64,000 nucleotides of DNA, from NCBI RefSeq assembly GCF_008040165.1, contig NZ_VRUR01000001.1, forward strand, positions 566,458-630,457, in the 5' to 3' direction. Made by a program: the position numbers and the translations under genes. Of the stretch, positions 19,030 to 28,075 are shown one piece after another. This DNA comes from Flagellimonas hymeniacidonis (GTDB lineage: Bacteria; Bacteroidota; Bacteroidia; Flavobacteriales; Flavobacteriaceae). Below the pieces are notes generated by a model. It saw only the letters and a program-made list of their open reading frames with translations. It was not told where the DNA came from and did no database searches. Numbering within the stretch: position 1 is the first letter of the stretch; every line of letters starts with the position of its first letter.

Positions 19030-19136
19030 TAAACGATAAGTGTCCTTCAGTTTTGATTCAAAGCATAGGTTAGCATCTTTTTCTTCTACACTTCGCCTTT
19101 CCTTCGACAGGGTCAGGATGACAATAGAGAGTGAAA

Positions 19137-20006
19137 TCAAATATTAATTTTGGAGTATGCTTTTAAAGCTACTTTTAAGCTGTCTTTCCAATGTGGAATT
19201 TGAAGACCGAAAGTATTCTTAATCTTGGATTTGTCCAACACGCTAAACTTTGGGCGCTCTGCCGGCATAGGATATTCTGTGGAAAGAATAGGTTTTAAAT
19301 CAATGTTGATTTTGTAATCATCAAAAATAGCTTTGGCAAAGTCATACCAACTCGCAACACCTTCATTGCTGTAATTGTAAACTCCGTATTCTATACTGTG
19401 GGCTTTTATAATATGTAAAACCACATTGGCGAGATCCAATGCATAGGTCGGAGTTCCAATTTGATCGTAGACTACAGAAAGTTCATCTCTTTCACTTCCT
19501 AACTTTAGCATGGTCTTCATAAAGTTGTGCCCAAATTCTGAATACAACCAAGAAGTTCTAATAATAAAATGCTCTTGCAGATTATTTATAATGGCACGTT
19601 CCCCCTTATACTTGGTATCGCCATAAAACCCAATGGGTCTTGCGATATCTTCTTCTAAATATGGGGTGTTCAGGAATCCATCAAAAACAAAATCTGTAGA
19701 GATATGGATTAAAACAGTTTTACTTTCATTACAGTTCATGGCCAAATTACGAGCGCCCGTAACATTTACCCTGTACGCCAAATCATTCTCAGCTTCCGCC
19801 TTGTCTACATTTGTAAATGCTGCACAATTAATACAATAAGCATAGTCGGAAGAAACAAGCTCCTGTCTTACCTCATCAAAATCCGTGATATCCAATTCTG
19901 AAGAGGATTTAAATACAAAATCCAAATCTTTTGTATGTCCATCAGAAACTAGTGATTTAAAGGTACTTCCCAATTGTCCAGATGCGCCGGTAACCAATAT
20001 TTTCAT
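19137..20006 (-). CDS. rmlD: dTDP-4-dehydrorhamnose reductase
   Basis: This 289-residue short-chain dehydrogenase starts with MKILVTGASGQLGS. It reduces dTDP-4-keto-L-rhamnose to dTDP-L-rhamnose, the last step of the pathway. Family motifs include NCAAFTNVDKAE, STDFVFDG, the YxxxK pair in YGDTKYKGE, IRTSWLYSEFG and VYDQIGTPTYA. It is the last gene of the rmlB-rmlA-rmlC-rmlD operon, 15 bp after rmlC. Its product would feed the glycosyltransferases of the adjacent exopolysaccharide cluster. Confidence 0.95.
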   Translation of the reverse strand: MKILVTGASGQLGSTFKSLVSDGHTKDLDFVFKSSSELDITDFDEVRQELVSSDYAYCINCAAFTNVDKAEAENDLAYRVNVTGARNLAMNCNESKTVLIHISTDFVFDGFLNTPYLEEDIARPIGFYGDTKYKGERAIINNLQEHFIIRTSWLYSEFGHNFMKTMLKLGSERDELSVVYDQIGTPTYALDLANVVLHIIKAHSIEYGVYNYSNEGVASWYDFAKAIFDDYKINIDLKPILSTEYPMPAERPKFSVLDKSKIKNTFGLQIPHWKDSLKVALKAYSKINI

Positions 20007-20021
20007 AGTATGCTTGTAAAA

Positions 20022-20570
20022 TTAATGGGGGACTGCCTCTTTAAAGACAGGCAAAAATTTATCTTTTTCGGAAATGATCAAATCCTCACTTGCTAAAATC
20101 CAATCAATATTGAATGTAGGGTCGTTGTATATTATTCCTCCTTCGGATGCTGCATTATAAAAGTTATCGCATTTATAGGAAAACTTAGCAGTATCGCTTA
20201 AAGTTACAAAACCATGGGCACATCCCCTTGGAATAAACATTTGTTTTTTATTGTTTGATGAAAGTAATGTCGACACCACTTGTCCAAAAGTTTTGGACTC
20301 AGGCCTTATATCAACAGCTACATCCAACACTTCTCCGTCCAAAACACGAACCAATTTAGCTTGGGCATGTTCTCCTTTTTGAAAATGCAGCCCTCTAAGC
20401 ACTCCTTTTGAAGAGAAGGATTCGTTGTCTTGTACAAAAAATGGTTTTGCACCGGTTAACACTTCAAATTTTTCTTGGTTGTAGCTTTCCAAAAAATATC
20501 CTCTTTTGTCCTCGAACACTTTGGGCTCAATAACAAAACAACCTTCTATTTCCGTTTTATAAACTTCCAT
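20022..20570 (-). CDS. rmlC: dTDP-4-dehydrorhamnose 3,5-epimerase
   Basis: This 182-residue cupin-type epimerase shows FEDKRGYFLESYNQ, SKGVLRGLHFQKG (the His is the catalytic base region), KLVRVLDGEVLDVAVDIR and IPRGCAHGFVTLSD. It epimerises C3 and C5 of dTDP-4-keto-6-deoxyglucose. The length is standard. It lies two bases from the rmlA stop, so the genes are probably translated in a coupled manner. Confidence 0.95.
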   Translation of the reverse strand: MEVYKTEIEGCFVIEPKVFEDKRGYFLESYNQEKFEVLTGAKPFFVQDNESFSSKGVLRGLHFQKGEHAQAKLVRVLDGEVLDVAVDIRPESKTFGQVVSTLLSSNNKKQMFIPRGCAHGFVTLSDTAKFSYKCDNFYNAASEGGIIYNDPTFNIDWILASEDLIISEKDKFLPVFKEAVPH

Positions 20571-20572
20571 AC

Positions 20573-21433
20573 TTATGTCAAAGCTTCTAATAATCGTTTA
20601 CTATAACCACTCTTTAAGAATGGCTCTGTCAATTTTTTAAATTGACTTTTGGTTATGAATCCCATTTTGTAAGCAGATGATTCAATGGCACCTATTTTAA
20701 GGCCTTGTCTTTCTTCTATTACTTGAACAAATTGAGAAGCTTGCATCAACGATTGAAAAGTTCCTGTATCTAACCAAGCGGTACCCCTGTCCATAATGCT
20801 CACTTTCAGTTTTCCTCTTTTTAAGTATTCTTGGTTGATGTCAGTTATTTCCAATTCGCCCCGTTTACTTGGTTTAATGTTTTTTGCAATTTCCACCACC
20901 TCATTATCATAAAAATAAATCCCTGGAACCGCGTAATTGGATTTTGGCTTTGTTGGTTTTTCCTCAATCGAGGTCACCTTACCATCTTCATCAAATTCAA
21001 CCACTCCATATCTCTCTGGGTCGGTAACATGATAGGCATAGATGATTCCTCCATCTGGATTGTTGTTAGATTGTAATAATTCTTCCAATCCCGTTCCATA
21101 GAAGATGTTGTCTCCAAGTATCAAGGCTACCTTGTCATCTCCAATAAATTTTTCACCAATGATAAAGGCTTCTGCCAAACCATTGGGGTGTTCTTGTACC
21201 GCATATTCAAACTTGCATCCGTATTTTCTGCCGTCGCCCAACAAGCGCTGGAACATGGGCAAATCATGTGGGGTTGAGATAATCAATATTTCCCAGATTC
21301 CCGATTCAATCAACGTTGAAAGTGGGTAATAGATCATGGGTTTGTCGTAGACGGGCATCAGTTGCTTGCTCACCGCTAAAGTAATGGGGTGCAAGCGTGT
21401 TCCCGATCCTCCTGCTAAAATTATTCCTTTCAT
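20573..21433 (-). CDS. rmlA: Glucose-1-phosphate thymidylyltransferase
   Basis: At 286 residues, it has the nucleotidyltransferase signature [16 protein letters not shown] with [14 protein letters not shown]. Further motifs are [37 protein letters not shown] and [10 protein letters not shown]. It makes dTDP-glucose from dTTP and glucose-1-phosphate, the entry step for dTDP-rhamnose. It follows rmlB by 10 bp in the same operon. Confidence 0.96.
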   Translation of the reverse strand: MKGIILAGGSGTRLHPITLAVSKQLMPVYDKPMIYYPLSTLIESGIWEILIISTPHDLPMFQRLLGDGRKYGCKFEYAVQEHPNGLAEAFIIGEKFIGDDKVALILGDNIFYGTGLEELLQSNNNPDGGIIYAYHVTDPERYGVVEFDEDGKVTSIEEKPTKPKSNYAVPGIYFYDNEVVEIAKNIKPSKRGELEITDINQEYLKRGKLKVSIMDRGTAWLDTGTFQSLMQASQFVQVIEERQGLKIGAIESSAYKMGFITKSQFKKLTEPFLKSGYSKRLLEALT

Positions 21434-21443
21434 GTGTCTAATT

Positions 21444-22478
21444 TTAAGCCAAACTTTTGGTTTTGTTATGGATGAACTTGTTTAAATACCAATCGATGGT
21501 TTTGTCAATACCGCTCTCAAAATTCTCATCAGCTTGCCAGCCTAAATCATTTTCAATTTTTGATGCATCAATGGCATACCTAAAATCGTGCCCTGCCCTA
21601 TCTTTCACATAGGTAATCAAATCTTTATAGGAACCTTTAGATTTTGGATGTTTTTTATCTAAAATTTCGCAAACAGTTTGTGCGATGTATAGATTGTTTC
21701 TTTCATTCCTTCCACCTATGTTATAGGTCTCTCCCGAGACTCCCTTATCATAAGCCAGTGCAATTCCCTTACAATGGTCTAAAACGTAAAGCCAGTCCCT
21801 AATATTGGAACCATCACCATAAATAGGAATTTGTTCTCCCGCCAATGCTTTTCGAATAATGGTTGGAATCAATTTTTCATCATGCTGTTTTGGTCCATAA
21901 TTGTTGGAACAATTGGTGGTTACCACATTCATACCATAGGTATGATGATAGCTTCGCACAATAAAATCAGATGATGCTTTTGAAGCACTGTATGGACTGT
22001 TGGGTGCATAGGGTGTAGTCTCCATAAACAGACCTTCTTTTCCAAGAGTTCCGTAGACCTCATCTGTTGATACATGGTGAAATCTTGAGTTTTTATAAGC
22101 TTCTTTATATACTCCCGGGCCAACCATCCAATACTTTTTGGCTACATCTATTAAATTAAATGTACCCAAGATATTGGTCTGCATAAATGCATCTGGATTG
22201 GTAATGGAATTATCAACATGCGATTCCGCAGCAAAATGGATAACCCCTTGAATAGTATACTTTTCAAATATCTTTTCTATGAGTTTTCTATCACAAATGT
22301 CTCCTTTGATAAACGTATAGCGCTCATGCTTCTCAACTTCATTCAAGTTTTCTAAATCTCCTGCATACGTGAGTGCATCAATATTAATGAGGTGAACATC
22401 TGTATTTGCTTCTAAAAAATAGGGAACAAAGTTGGATCCTATAAATCCTGCTCCTCCCGTAACTAAAATATTTGTCAT
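21444..22478 (-). CDS. rmlB: dTDP-glucose 4,6-dehydratase
   Basis: The protein is 344 residues with the NAD-binding motif [14 protein letters not shown]. The active-site region STDEVYG and the [15 protein letters not shown] stretch carry the Tyr-x-x-x-Lys pair. Later motifs are [28 protein letters not shown] and [11 protein letters not shown]. It converts dTDP-glucose to the 4-keto-6-deoxy intermediate. It is the first gene of the rml operon and is divergent from a receiver-histidine kinase gene. The GTAGGAT motif lies 25 bp before its start. Confidence 0.96.
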   Translation of the reverse strand: MTNILVTGGAGFIGSNFVPYFLEANTDVHLINIDALTYAGDLENLNEVEKHERYTFIKGDICDRKLIEKIFEKYTIQGVIHFAAESHVDNSITNPDAFMQTNILGTFNLIDVAKKYWMVGPGVYKEAYKNSRFHHVSTDEVYGTLGKEGLFMETTPYAPNSPYSASKASSDFIVRSYHHTYGMNVVTTNCSNNYGPKQHDEKLIPTIIRKALAGEQIPIYGDGSNIRDWLYVLDHCKGIALAYDKGVSGETYNIGGRNERNNLYIAQTVCEILDKKHPKSKGSYKDLITYVKDRAGHDFRYAIDASKIENDLGWQADENFESGIDKTIDWYLNKFIHNKTKSLA

Positions 22479-22503
22479 GCAGATTATGCTTTCGTATTAC
22501 TTA

Positions 22504-22523
22504 TTTTGTAAATATAATCCTAC
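22504..22523 (-). promoter_or_regulatory. GTAGGAT motif upstream of rmlB (site A)
   Basis: Read on the minus strand this is GTAGGATTATATTTACAAAA. It matches the site upstream of ugd at 31804-31823 in 19 of 20 positions. It lies 25 bp before the rmlB ATG, between divergent genes, so it cannot be a terminator for either. The TATATTTA core also approximates the TAnnTTTG -7 element, so it may be promoter, operator or both. Confidence 0.6.
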
Positions 22524-22701
22524 TTTTTGTGGTCGTTCAATTATTGTTGTGAATGGCTGGTTTTTGTTGGTGGAATACTTTAATATATGTTTTAATGCAA
22601 AACAAACCAATTTATTAAACTCCATATTTTTATTCTGACAGTAAATGCTGAATAAACATAAAATCTTTTTCCTACTTTCGTATCAGGCCTTTTTGTTTTA
22701 A

Positions 22702-23835
22702 ATGGAAAACCAAGTTACGGAAAAACCTTATATCCTTGCGGTTGATGACGAACAGCTAAATTTAGAGCTGCTTCGATTTATTTTAGAAAGAAATAACTAC
22801 GAATTTGAAGGCACCAGCGATGATGACTATTTTTTTGAAATTCTAGAGAAAAGAAAGCCAGACCTTATTCTTCTGGATGTTATTATGCCTCGTATTGAAG
22901 GGTTTGAACTCTGCGAGAAAATTAAAGGTTTTAGAAAATACAAAGACATACCCATTATTTTTCTTACTGGCAAGGTAAATGTGAAAGATAAGGTGAAAGG
23001 TTTTGAAGTAGGCGGGGTGGATTATGTGACCAAACCATTTAATGAGCAAGAATTGATTGCCAGAATACAGACTCATGTTGAGTTGATTCGAGCTAAAAAC
23101 CAAATTGAAAAACAGGCCCAAAACCTGAAACAATCCAATGATCTTAAGGACCGAATGTTTTCCATTATCGGACATGATCTGCGTTCTCCTTTGAGTGCTG
23201 CTAAATTGAAAATGGATTTCATTATGAGGGGAATCATTGACCCCAAGGATGACAAGTTTTTGGACGAAACAGTTTATGATCTTCTAAAAACTATGGACGA
23301 AGCATTGAACCTACTTCAAAACTTATTGGGCTGGGCAAAATCCGAAAGTGATCAAATTCAAGTGATTCCTGAAAAGCTTAATATCAATGAATTGGTGGAA
23401 CAGACTTTTCGTTTATTAAAAATGGGGAGTGATCATAAAAAAATTGAAATGCAGAATAACGTTCCGGTGGATGTTTTTGCCTATGCCGATAACAACATGA
23501 TCAAGACCGTACTACGAAATATACTTTCCAACGCCATAAAATTTACACCGGTTGAAGGGATTATTAAAATCAATTCTAAGCTTAGAAAAAATAAGCTTGT
23601 TATAGAAATCGAGGATAATGGTAATGGTATTCCCAAAGACGACATTAAAAAAATCTTGAATCCCAATGAGCACTTTAGCAAGTTAGGAACTGAAAAAGAA
23701 CCAGGTACGGGATTGGGTCTTGTGCTTTGTCAAAATTTTGTCCAAAAAAATGGAGGCACTTTAAAAATTCGAAGTGAGGTTGGAAAAGGAAGCACCTTTT
23801 ATTTTGATCTCCCTCTTTTTACTGAACAGGACTAA
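22702..23835 (+). CDS. Receiver domain-histidine kinase (cytoplasmic)
   Basis: This 377-residue protein has an N-terminal receiver domain (VDDEQ; phosphoacceptor Asp59 in ILLDVIMP; Lys in VTKPF). A short helical linker leads to a HisKA domain (FSIIGHDLRSP, His158) and an HATPase domain (NILSNAIKFTP, EDNGNGIP, GTGLGLVLCQNF). No membrane segment or PAS sensor is visible, so it is presumably switched by phosphorylation of its receiver or by a partner. It is divergent from rmlB across 223 bp and overlaps the convergent glycosyltransferase gene by four bases. Confidence 0.92.
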   Translation: MENQVTEKPYILAVDDEQLNLELLRFILERNNYEFEGTSDDDYFFEILEKRKPDLILLDVIMPRIEGFELCEKIKGFRKYKDIPIIFLTGKVNVKDKVKGFEVGGVDYVTKPFNEQELIARIQTHVELIRAKNQIEKQAQNLKQSNDLKDRMFSIIGHDLRSPLSAAKLKMDFIMRGIIDPKDDKFLDETVYDLLKTMDEALNLLQNLLGWAKSESDQIQVIPEKLNINELVEQTFRLLKMGSDHKKIEMQNNVPVDVFAYADNNMIKTVLRNILSNAIKFTPVEGIIKINSKLRKNKLVIEIEDNGNGIPKDDIKKILNPNEHFSKLGTEKEPGTGLGLVLCQNFVQKNGGTLKIRSEVGKGSTFYFDLPLFTEQD

Positions 23836-25040
23836 GCAACAGCTTCTGTCTGTACATCCCTTTTAGCACGCTCCCAATTAACGGATTGATTTCCTTTAAT
23901 GTATCTTCCAAAACCAAGGAATACCGAAAGGTTCATGATAAAGAAATAATACGGTATAAAAAGTGCTTTTAAGCGAATTTGTCTGTTTTCTAGAAACCAA
24001 CCCAACAAAGCCGCTGTATAAAACAATACCTGTCCCCAAAACAATATGCTGAATAGCCCAAATGAGAGTACTCCTTCATTTTGAGCCAAAACAAAGTTGA
24101 TTGGTATTATTAGAAAAAGTAAAAGTGGAGTCAACGTCCAACGCAATACACGATGCGAAATATATTGAAACGAGAGTGTTCCATATTTAAAGAAGTTTAG
24201 CAAAGCTCTTAATCTAACCACAGATTGAATGCCTCCTGCCGAAATCCTTACTTTTCGTTTTAATTCTTCCTTTACATTGGCAGATGCAGTTTCAATGGCA
24301 TACGCCTCAGGATTGTATTGAATGGTATAACCAGACATAGCAACACGAAGTGATATCATAAAATCATCCAACAGGGTATCCTTCTCTACTTCTTGCCAAA
24401 GCTCTGTCCGTATTGCAAAAAGTTCTCCTGCGGCTCCAACCACAGAGTAGAGTTCTGCATCCCATTTTTTAAGCTGCGATTCGTATTTCCAATACATTCC
24501 CTCTCCAGCACCTGCCGCGCTATCTGCATCTTTAGAATAAATTCGTTTTTCACCTGAAACACAGCCTACTTTTGGATTTCTGAACAAGCTTACAATTTCT
24601 CTAATAGAATCTTTGCCAAGATCGGTATTTGCATCAGAAAAGATAACAATTGGCGTTTTTACAAACGCCATACCGCGATTCATAGCTGCAATTTTGCCAG
24701 CCCTTTCATCTTTATGATGTACTTCTACTCCATCAAACTTTTTTAATAACTCTGGAGTACCATCATCGGATCCATCTGTCACCCAAATTTGGGTCACTTT
24801 ATCTTGTGGGTAGTTCAAACTTTTTGAGTTTTTTACTTTTTGCTCTAAATAATCCTTTTCATTAAAGGCGCTTACAAAAAGGGTTACTTCTGGCTCATAA
24901 TCTTCATTGCCCTCAAAATTTTTAGACAACCCGAGGATTCTTCTAATCTTGATGATTAAAAACAATAGTATTCCATACCCCAGATATGAGTAAAAAATAA
25001 TGAAAAGTGAAATCCAGAAAAATATCTTTAAAAACTCCAT
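23832..25040 (-). CDS. Membrane family 2 glycosyltransferase
   Basis: At 402 residues, it begins with a membrane helix (FFWISLFIIFYSYLGYGILLFLII). The GT-A domain follows: TLFVSAFNEKDYLEQKVKNS, VTDGSDDGTPELL, the metal-binding FSDANTD, and LLDDFMISLR, then KRKVRISAGGIQSV resembling the QxxRW-type region of processive enzymes. Three or more C-terminal transmembrane segments follow. It transfers a sugar at the cytoplasmic face of the inner membrane. It is the last gene of the ugd-led operon. Confidence 0.9.
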   Translation of the reverse strand: MEFLKIFFWISLFIIFYSYLGYGILLFLIIKIRRILGLSKNFEGNEDYEPEVTLFVSAFNEKDYLEQKVKNSKSLNYPQDKVTQIWVTDGSDDGTPELLKKFDGVEVHHKDERAGKIAAMNRGMAFVKTPIVIFSDANTDLGKDSIREIVSLFRNPKVGCVSGEKRIYSKDADSAAGAGEGMYWKYESQLKKWDAELYSVVGAAGELFAIRTELWQEVEKDTLLDDFMISLRVAMSGYTIQYNPEAYAIETASANVKEELKRKVRISAGGIQSVVRLRALLNFFKYGTLSFQYISHRVLRWTLTPLLLFLIIPINFVLAQNEGVLSFGLFSILFWGQVLFYTAALLGWFLENRQIRLKALFIPYYFFIMNLSVFLGFGRYIKGNQSVNWERAKRDVQTEAVA

Positions 25041-25067
25041 TGCTATTTTTTTTAATTCATGAATGAA

Positions 25068-25706
25068 TCATACGGCTACAAGATTCTTTTTTGCGGTTCT
25101 TTCCCATTCTCCCGTATCATGGTTATATGTTTTAACCACTCTTGCGGGATTTCCAACAGCAACTGAATAGGCCGGAATATCTTTGGTGACCACACTCCCG
25201 CCTGCAATAATGCAATGCTTTCCTATTGTAACTCCTGCAACAATTACACTATTTGCCCCTATCCAAGTTTCTTCTTCAACAATAATGGTAGCCGTAGATA
25301 CTCCTTGCGCATGTATAGGTAGTGACACGTCCTCATAATTATGGTTAAGCCCAGAAAGCACTATGTTTTGTGCCAATCGGACATCATCGCCAATTGTTAC
25401 TGGACCTATAATGGTATTGCCAAGACCAATTCGAGTTCTATTTCCGATTCTTACCGCCCCTACTCCGTTGTTAATGGTTGAAAAATCTTCTATTGTAGAA
25501 TTTGCACCTAATTCAAAAGGGCTCCAAGGCAAAACATCCATACGGGTTCTTCTACAAATGGTTGAGCCTCTTCCTTTTTTATGATAGAAGGGATTTACAA
25601 ACCATTTCACCCATAAACGTGGTCTTGCTTGGTTTTTAGGAACTAAAAGCCAATGCACATACTTTTTAATGATTTCACTATTCTTTATTTTGTCCTTTAA
25701 ACCCAT
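25068..25706 (-). CDS. Hexapeptide-repeat acyltransferase
   Basis: The 212-residue protein has a left-handed beta-helix from isoleucine-patch hexapeptides (IGNRTRIGLGNTIIGPVTIG, WIGANSVIVAGVTIG) and a catalytic-type His in SGLNHNYED. The C-terminal VGNPARVVKTYN is typical of maltose/serine-type O-acetyltransferases. It probably acetylates or otherwise acylates a sugar of the repeat unit. It lies between glycosyltransferase genes in the same operon. The acyl donor and acceptor cannot be read from the sequence. Confidence 0.88.
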   Translation of the reverse strand: MGLKDKIKNSEIIKKYVHWLLVPKNQARPRLWVKWFVNPFYHKKGRGSTICRRTRMDVLPWSPFELGANSTIEDFSTINNGVGAVRIGNRTRIGLGNTIIGPVTIGDDVRLAQNIVLSGLNHNYEDVSLPIHAQGVSTATIIVEEETWIGANSVIVAGVTIGKHCIIAGGSVVTKDIPAYSVAVGNPARVVKTYNHDTGEWERTAKKNLVAV

Positions 25707-25716
25707 AACCTTTGGT

Positions 25717-26910
25717 TTATGCTGATTTTTTTATAGCGTCATAAATAGCCTGAACATTATTTTCCCAGGTATGGCTCTTTGCAAATTCGATTCGTTTTTT
25801 AACCAATTCTGAATTGTTCTCAACTAAAGCTTTTTCCGCTAATTGAATGTATTCTTCCTTGTTGGAGCCCAGATACACATGTTCTTTGAACATTTCCATA
25901 GCTTTGGTTCTTGTTGCCAAAGTAGGTTTGCCCATGGCCAAGTATTCATCAATTTTACGAGGATAATTTCCGATGGTCCAATCGTTGACCACTTGCGGGT
26001 TCATGGCAACATCAAAGCCTTTAACATAGGCAGGAAGTTGGGATGCATCTTTGCTTCCCAAGAAAAACACATTGTCCAATTCATGTAATTTTGATGTTCT
26101 AAAATCCTCATCTTCGGGTCCAACCAAAACAATGCTCCAATCTTTTTTGGTATTGGCCATATATTCAAGGAGTTCAATATCTAGTCGCATACTGGTTAAA
26201 TATCCCACGTAACCAATTATGGGTTTGGGAATGGCATCAAATTCTTTGGGAATTTGAATAGTATCTTTTTCATCATTAAATAAGGAAACATCACAACCTT
26301 GACCAACCATAAAGCTGTTTGGATTGAACTTGGAACCGTATTCTGCATAAAGTGAAGAATTGTTTACAACGGTATCTGCTTGCTCAATAATTTGCGGTTC
26401 AATACGTTCCCCGTGTTTTCTCCAATACGGAACCCGTATTAAATAATCCCTCATGTAATACGTATAGGTTTTAGGGGATAAAAATTCCTTAAGATGTAAT
26501 CCCAAAAACATAGAACTATCATTGAAGAGCAATACATCCTTGAAGTTTAATTGATGCATTGCCTCTTGAATATCGTTGGAGAAAACTCTCGAATTTCTTT
26601 TATTCAGTTTTTTAAAGATTGAATGAAATGGAATCCAGTTAATTGACTCTGTCAAGGACTTTGGGTATAAATTCCAGAGGTTTTCCTTTAACTGGACCAA
26701 ATTGGTTTCTTCACCATTTTTGATTCTAATTCTTTTTTCCACTTTTTCGGTGCCCCTTCCTCTTCTTAAAGTGGCCCTGTCTAACGGAGGATTTACATAG
26801 AGCACTCTATTGTGCTTGGCAAATTCCATAGCAATGTTCTTGCAGTTACTGCCAATTTCAATATCCCATGCTTGTATGCCCACAACTACAATATCTTGAC
26901 CTTTAATCAT
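25717..26910 (-). CDS. Glycosyltransferase, TuaH-like GT-B fold
   Basis: This is a 397-residue protein with a GT-B layout. Its N-terminal half contains VLYVNPPLDR, FNDSSMFLGLHLKEF and YYMRDYLIRVPYWRKHGE, a pattern seen in TuaH-type transferases. Its C-terminal half has IGYVGYLTSMRLD, WSIVLVGPED, NVFFLGSKDASQLP and NYPRKIDEYLAMGKPTLAT, a nucleotide-sugar binding region. No signal or transmembrane helix is visible, so it acts in the cytoplasm on lipid-linked sugars. The transferred sugar is unknown. Confidence 0.87.
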   Translation of the reverse strand: MIKGQDIVVVGIQAWDIEIGSNCKNIAMEFAKHNRVLYVNPPLDRATLRRGRGTEKVEKRIRIKNGEETNLVQLKENLWNLYPKSLTESINWIPFHSIFKKLNKRNSRVFSNDIQEAMHQLNFKDVLLFNDSSMFLGLHLKEFLSPKTYTYYMRDYLIRVPYWRKHGERIEPQIIEQADTVVNNSSLYAEYGSKFNPNSFMVGQGCDVSLFNDEKDTIQIPKEFDAIPKPIIGYVGYLTSMRLDIELLEYMANTKKDWSIVLVGPEDEDFRTSKLHELDNVFFLGSKDASQLPAYVKGFDVAMNPQVVNDWTIGNYPRKIDEYLAMGKPTLATRTKAMEMFKEHVYLGSNKEEYIQLAEKALVENNSELVKKRIEFAKSHTWENNVQAIYDAIKKSA

Positions 26911-26911
26911 A

Positions 26912-28069
26912 TTAGCTGTTTTTTAATTCGATATTGACATCTTCATATAGTTCCAATACGTTCCTCGCCATAGTCTCCCATGAAAAGTGTTTTGCTCTTT
27001 TAATCCCTTTTTCCGACAAAACCTGAACTAGTATCTTGTCCTCCACCAAAGTCCGCATTGCGGATGTAATCTCCGATGGGTTAAAAGGATCTACCATAAG
27101 TGCAGTATCTTCTCCAGCGACCTCTGGCATTGATGACGTGTTTGATGTAATTACGGGTACTCCACATGCCATTCCTTCCAGAATGGGTATTCCAAAACTT
27201 TCCCGTAATGATGGGTATAAGAATATGGTGCATTGGTTTATAATAGCTGGCAAATCAGTATTGGGAACGTATCCCGTTAAATGAATCAATGGTCTTATTT
27301 CTTCACCTTCAATAGAAGTTAAAAGTTTTTGAAGCTCTCCTTCATCATAATCCAACATTACCAGTTTGTATTGGTTGGGATATGCTTTATTGAAGTCTGA
27401 AAATGCCTTTAATACGCCTTTGGTGTTTTTCTTAGGGTCTGTATTCCCAAGAAAGAAAAAGAAATTGTCCGGTAGTGTATATTTATCTTTTATAGTCTTT
27501 AAATCACCTTGGTCGGTTACCTTTTTAAAATGTGAACCAACACCATTATAAATTGCAGTTAATCTATTATCCTTAAATCCAAAGTGATTGTTTATGCGTT
27601 CTTTTTCATAGTTGGAAACGGTGATTACCTTTTTGCTTTTTTTAATCACTGGGGGCACAAAATACCTTCGGTACATATTACCCAATTTCTGATACCAGGT
27701 GCCTTCTTTTTTAAAAATACTTATGCTTTCTAAATAAATAATATCATGTAAAGTGGTAATAAGAGGGACCTTGGAAAACAACGGTCCTGTATTGCTTGTG
27801 CAGTGCAGAACATCACAACCTTCTTTATAGGCAGCTTTGGGCAATGCAATTTGTTCCCATCCCGGATAACCCCATTTAGATTCTAGTTGTACTATTTTAA
27901 AATTAGGTGCATTGGGAATACAGGTGTCATCAAAATCTGGCTTTACAAAGACTACATATTCATTCTGATGGTCAATCTTCTGAAGGCTTTTAATAAGCTC
28001 CAGAGCAACCATGTCCATCCCATGCTTCTTTTTCCTGAAAAGGCGTTGTCCTTCTATTCCTATTTTCAT
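26912..28069 (-). CDS. Family 4 glycosyltransferase
   Basis: This 385-residue protein has the GT4 retaining transferase pattern: LHCTSNTGPLFSKVPLITTLHDIIY and KKVITVSNYEKERI in the first half. The second half holds FFFFLGNTDPKKN, HLTGYVPNTDLPAI and the donor-site motif ESFGIPILEGMACGVPVITSN with the paired glutamates. It has no membrane segment. One base separates it from the next gene's start, which suggests coupling. Mannosyl- or rhamnosyltransferase activities are common in this family, but the sugar is not determined here. Confidence 0.92.
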   Translation of the reverse strand: MKIGIEGQRLFRKKKHGMDMVALELIKSLQKIDHQNEYVVFVKPDFDDTCIPNAPNFKIVQLESKWGYPGWEQIALPKAAYKEGCDVLHCTSNTGPLFSKVPLITTLHDIIYLESISIFKKEGTWYQKLGNMYRRYFVPPVIKKSKKVITVSNYEKERINNHFGFKDNRLTAIYNGVGSHFKKVTDQGDLKTIKDKYTLPDNFFFFLGNTDPKKNTKGVLKAFSDFNKAYPNQYKLVMLDYDEGELQKLLTSIEGEEIRPLIHLTGYVPNTDLPAIINQCTIFLYPSLRESFGIPILEGMACGVPVITSNTSSMPEVAGEDTALMVDPFNPSEITSAMRTLVEDKILVQVLSEKGIKRAKHFSWETMARNVLELYEDVNIELKNS

Positions 28070-28075
28070 TTGCTG

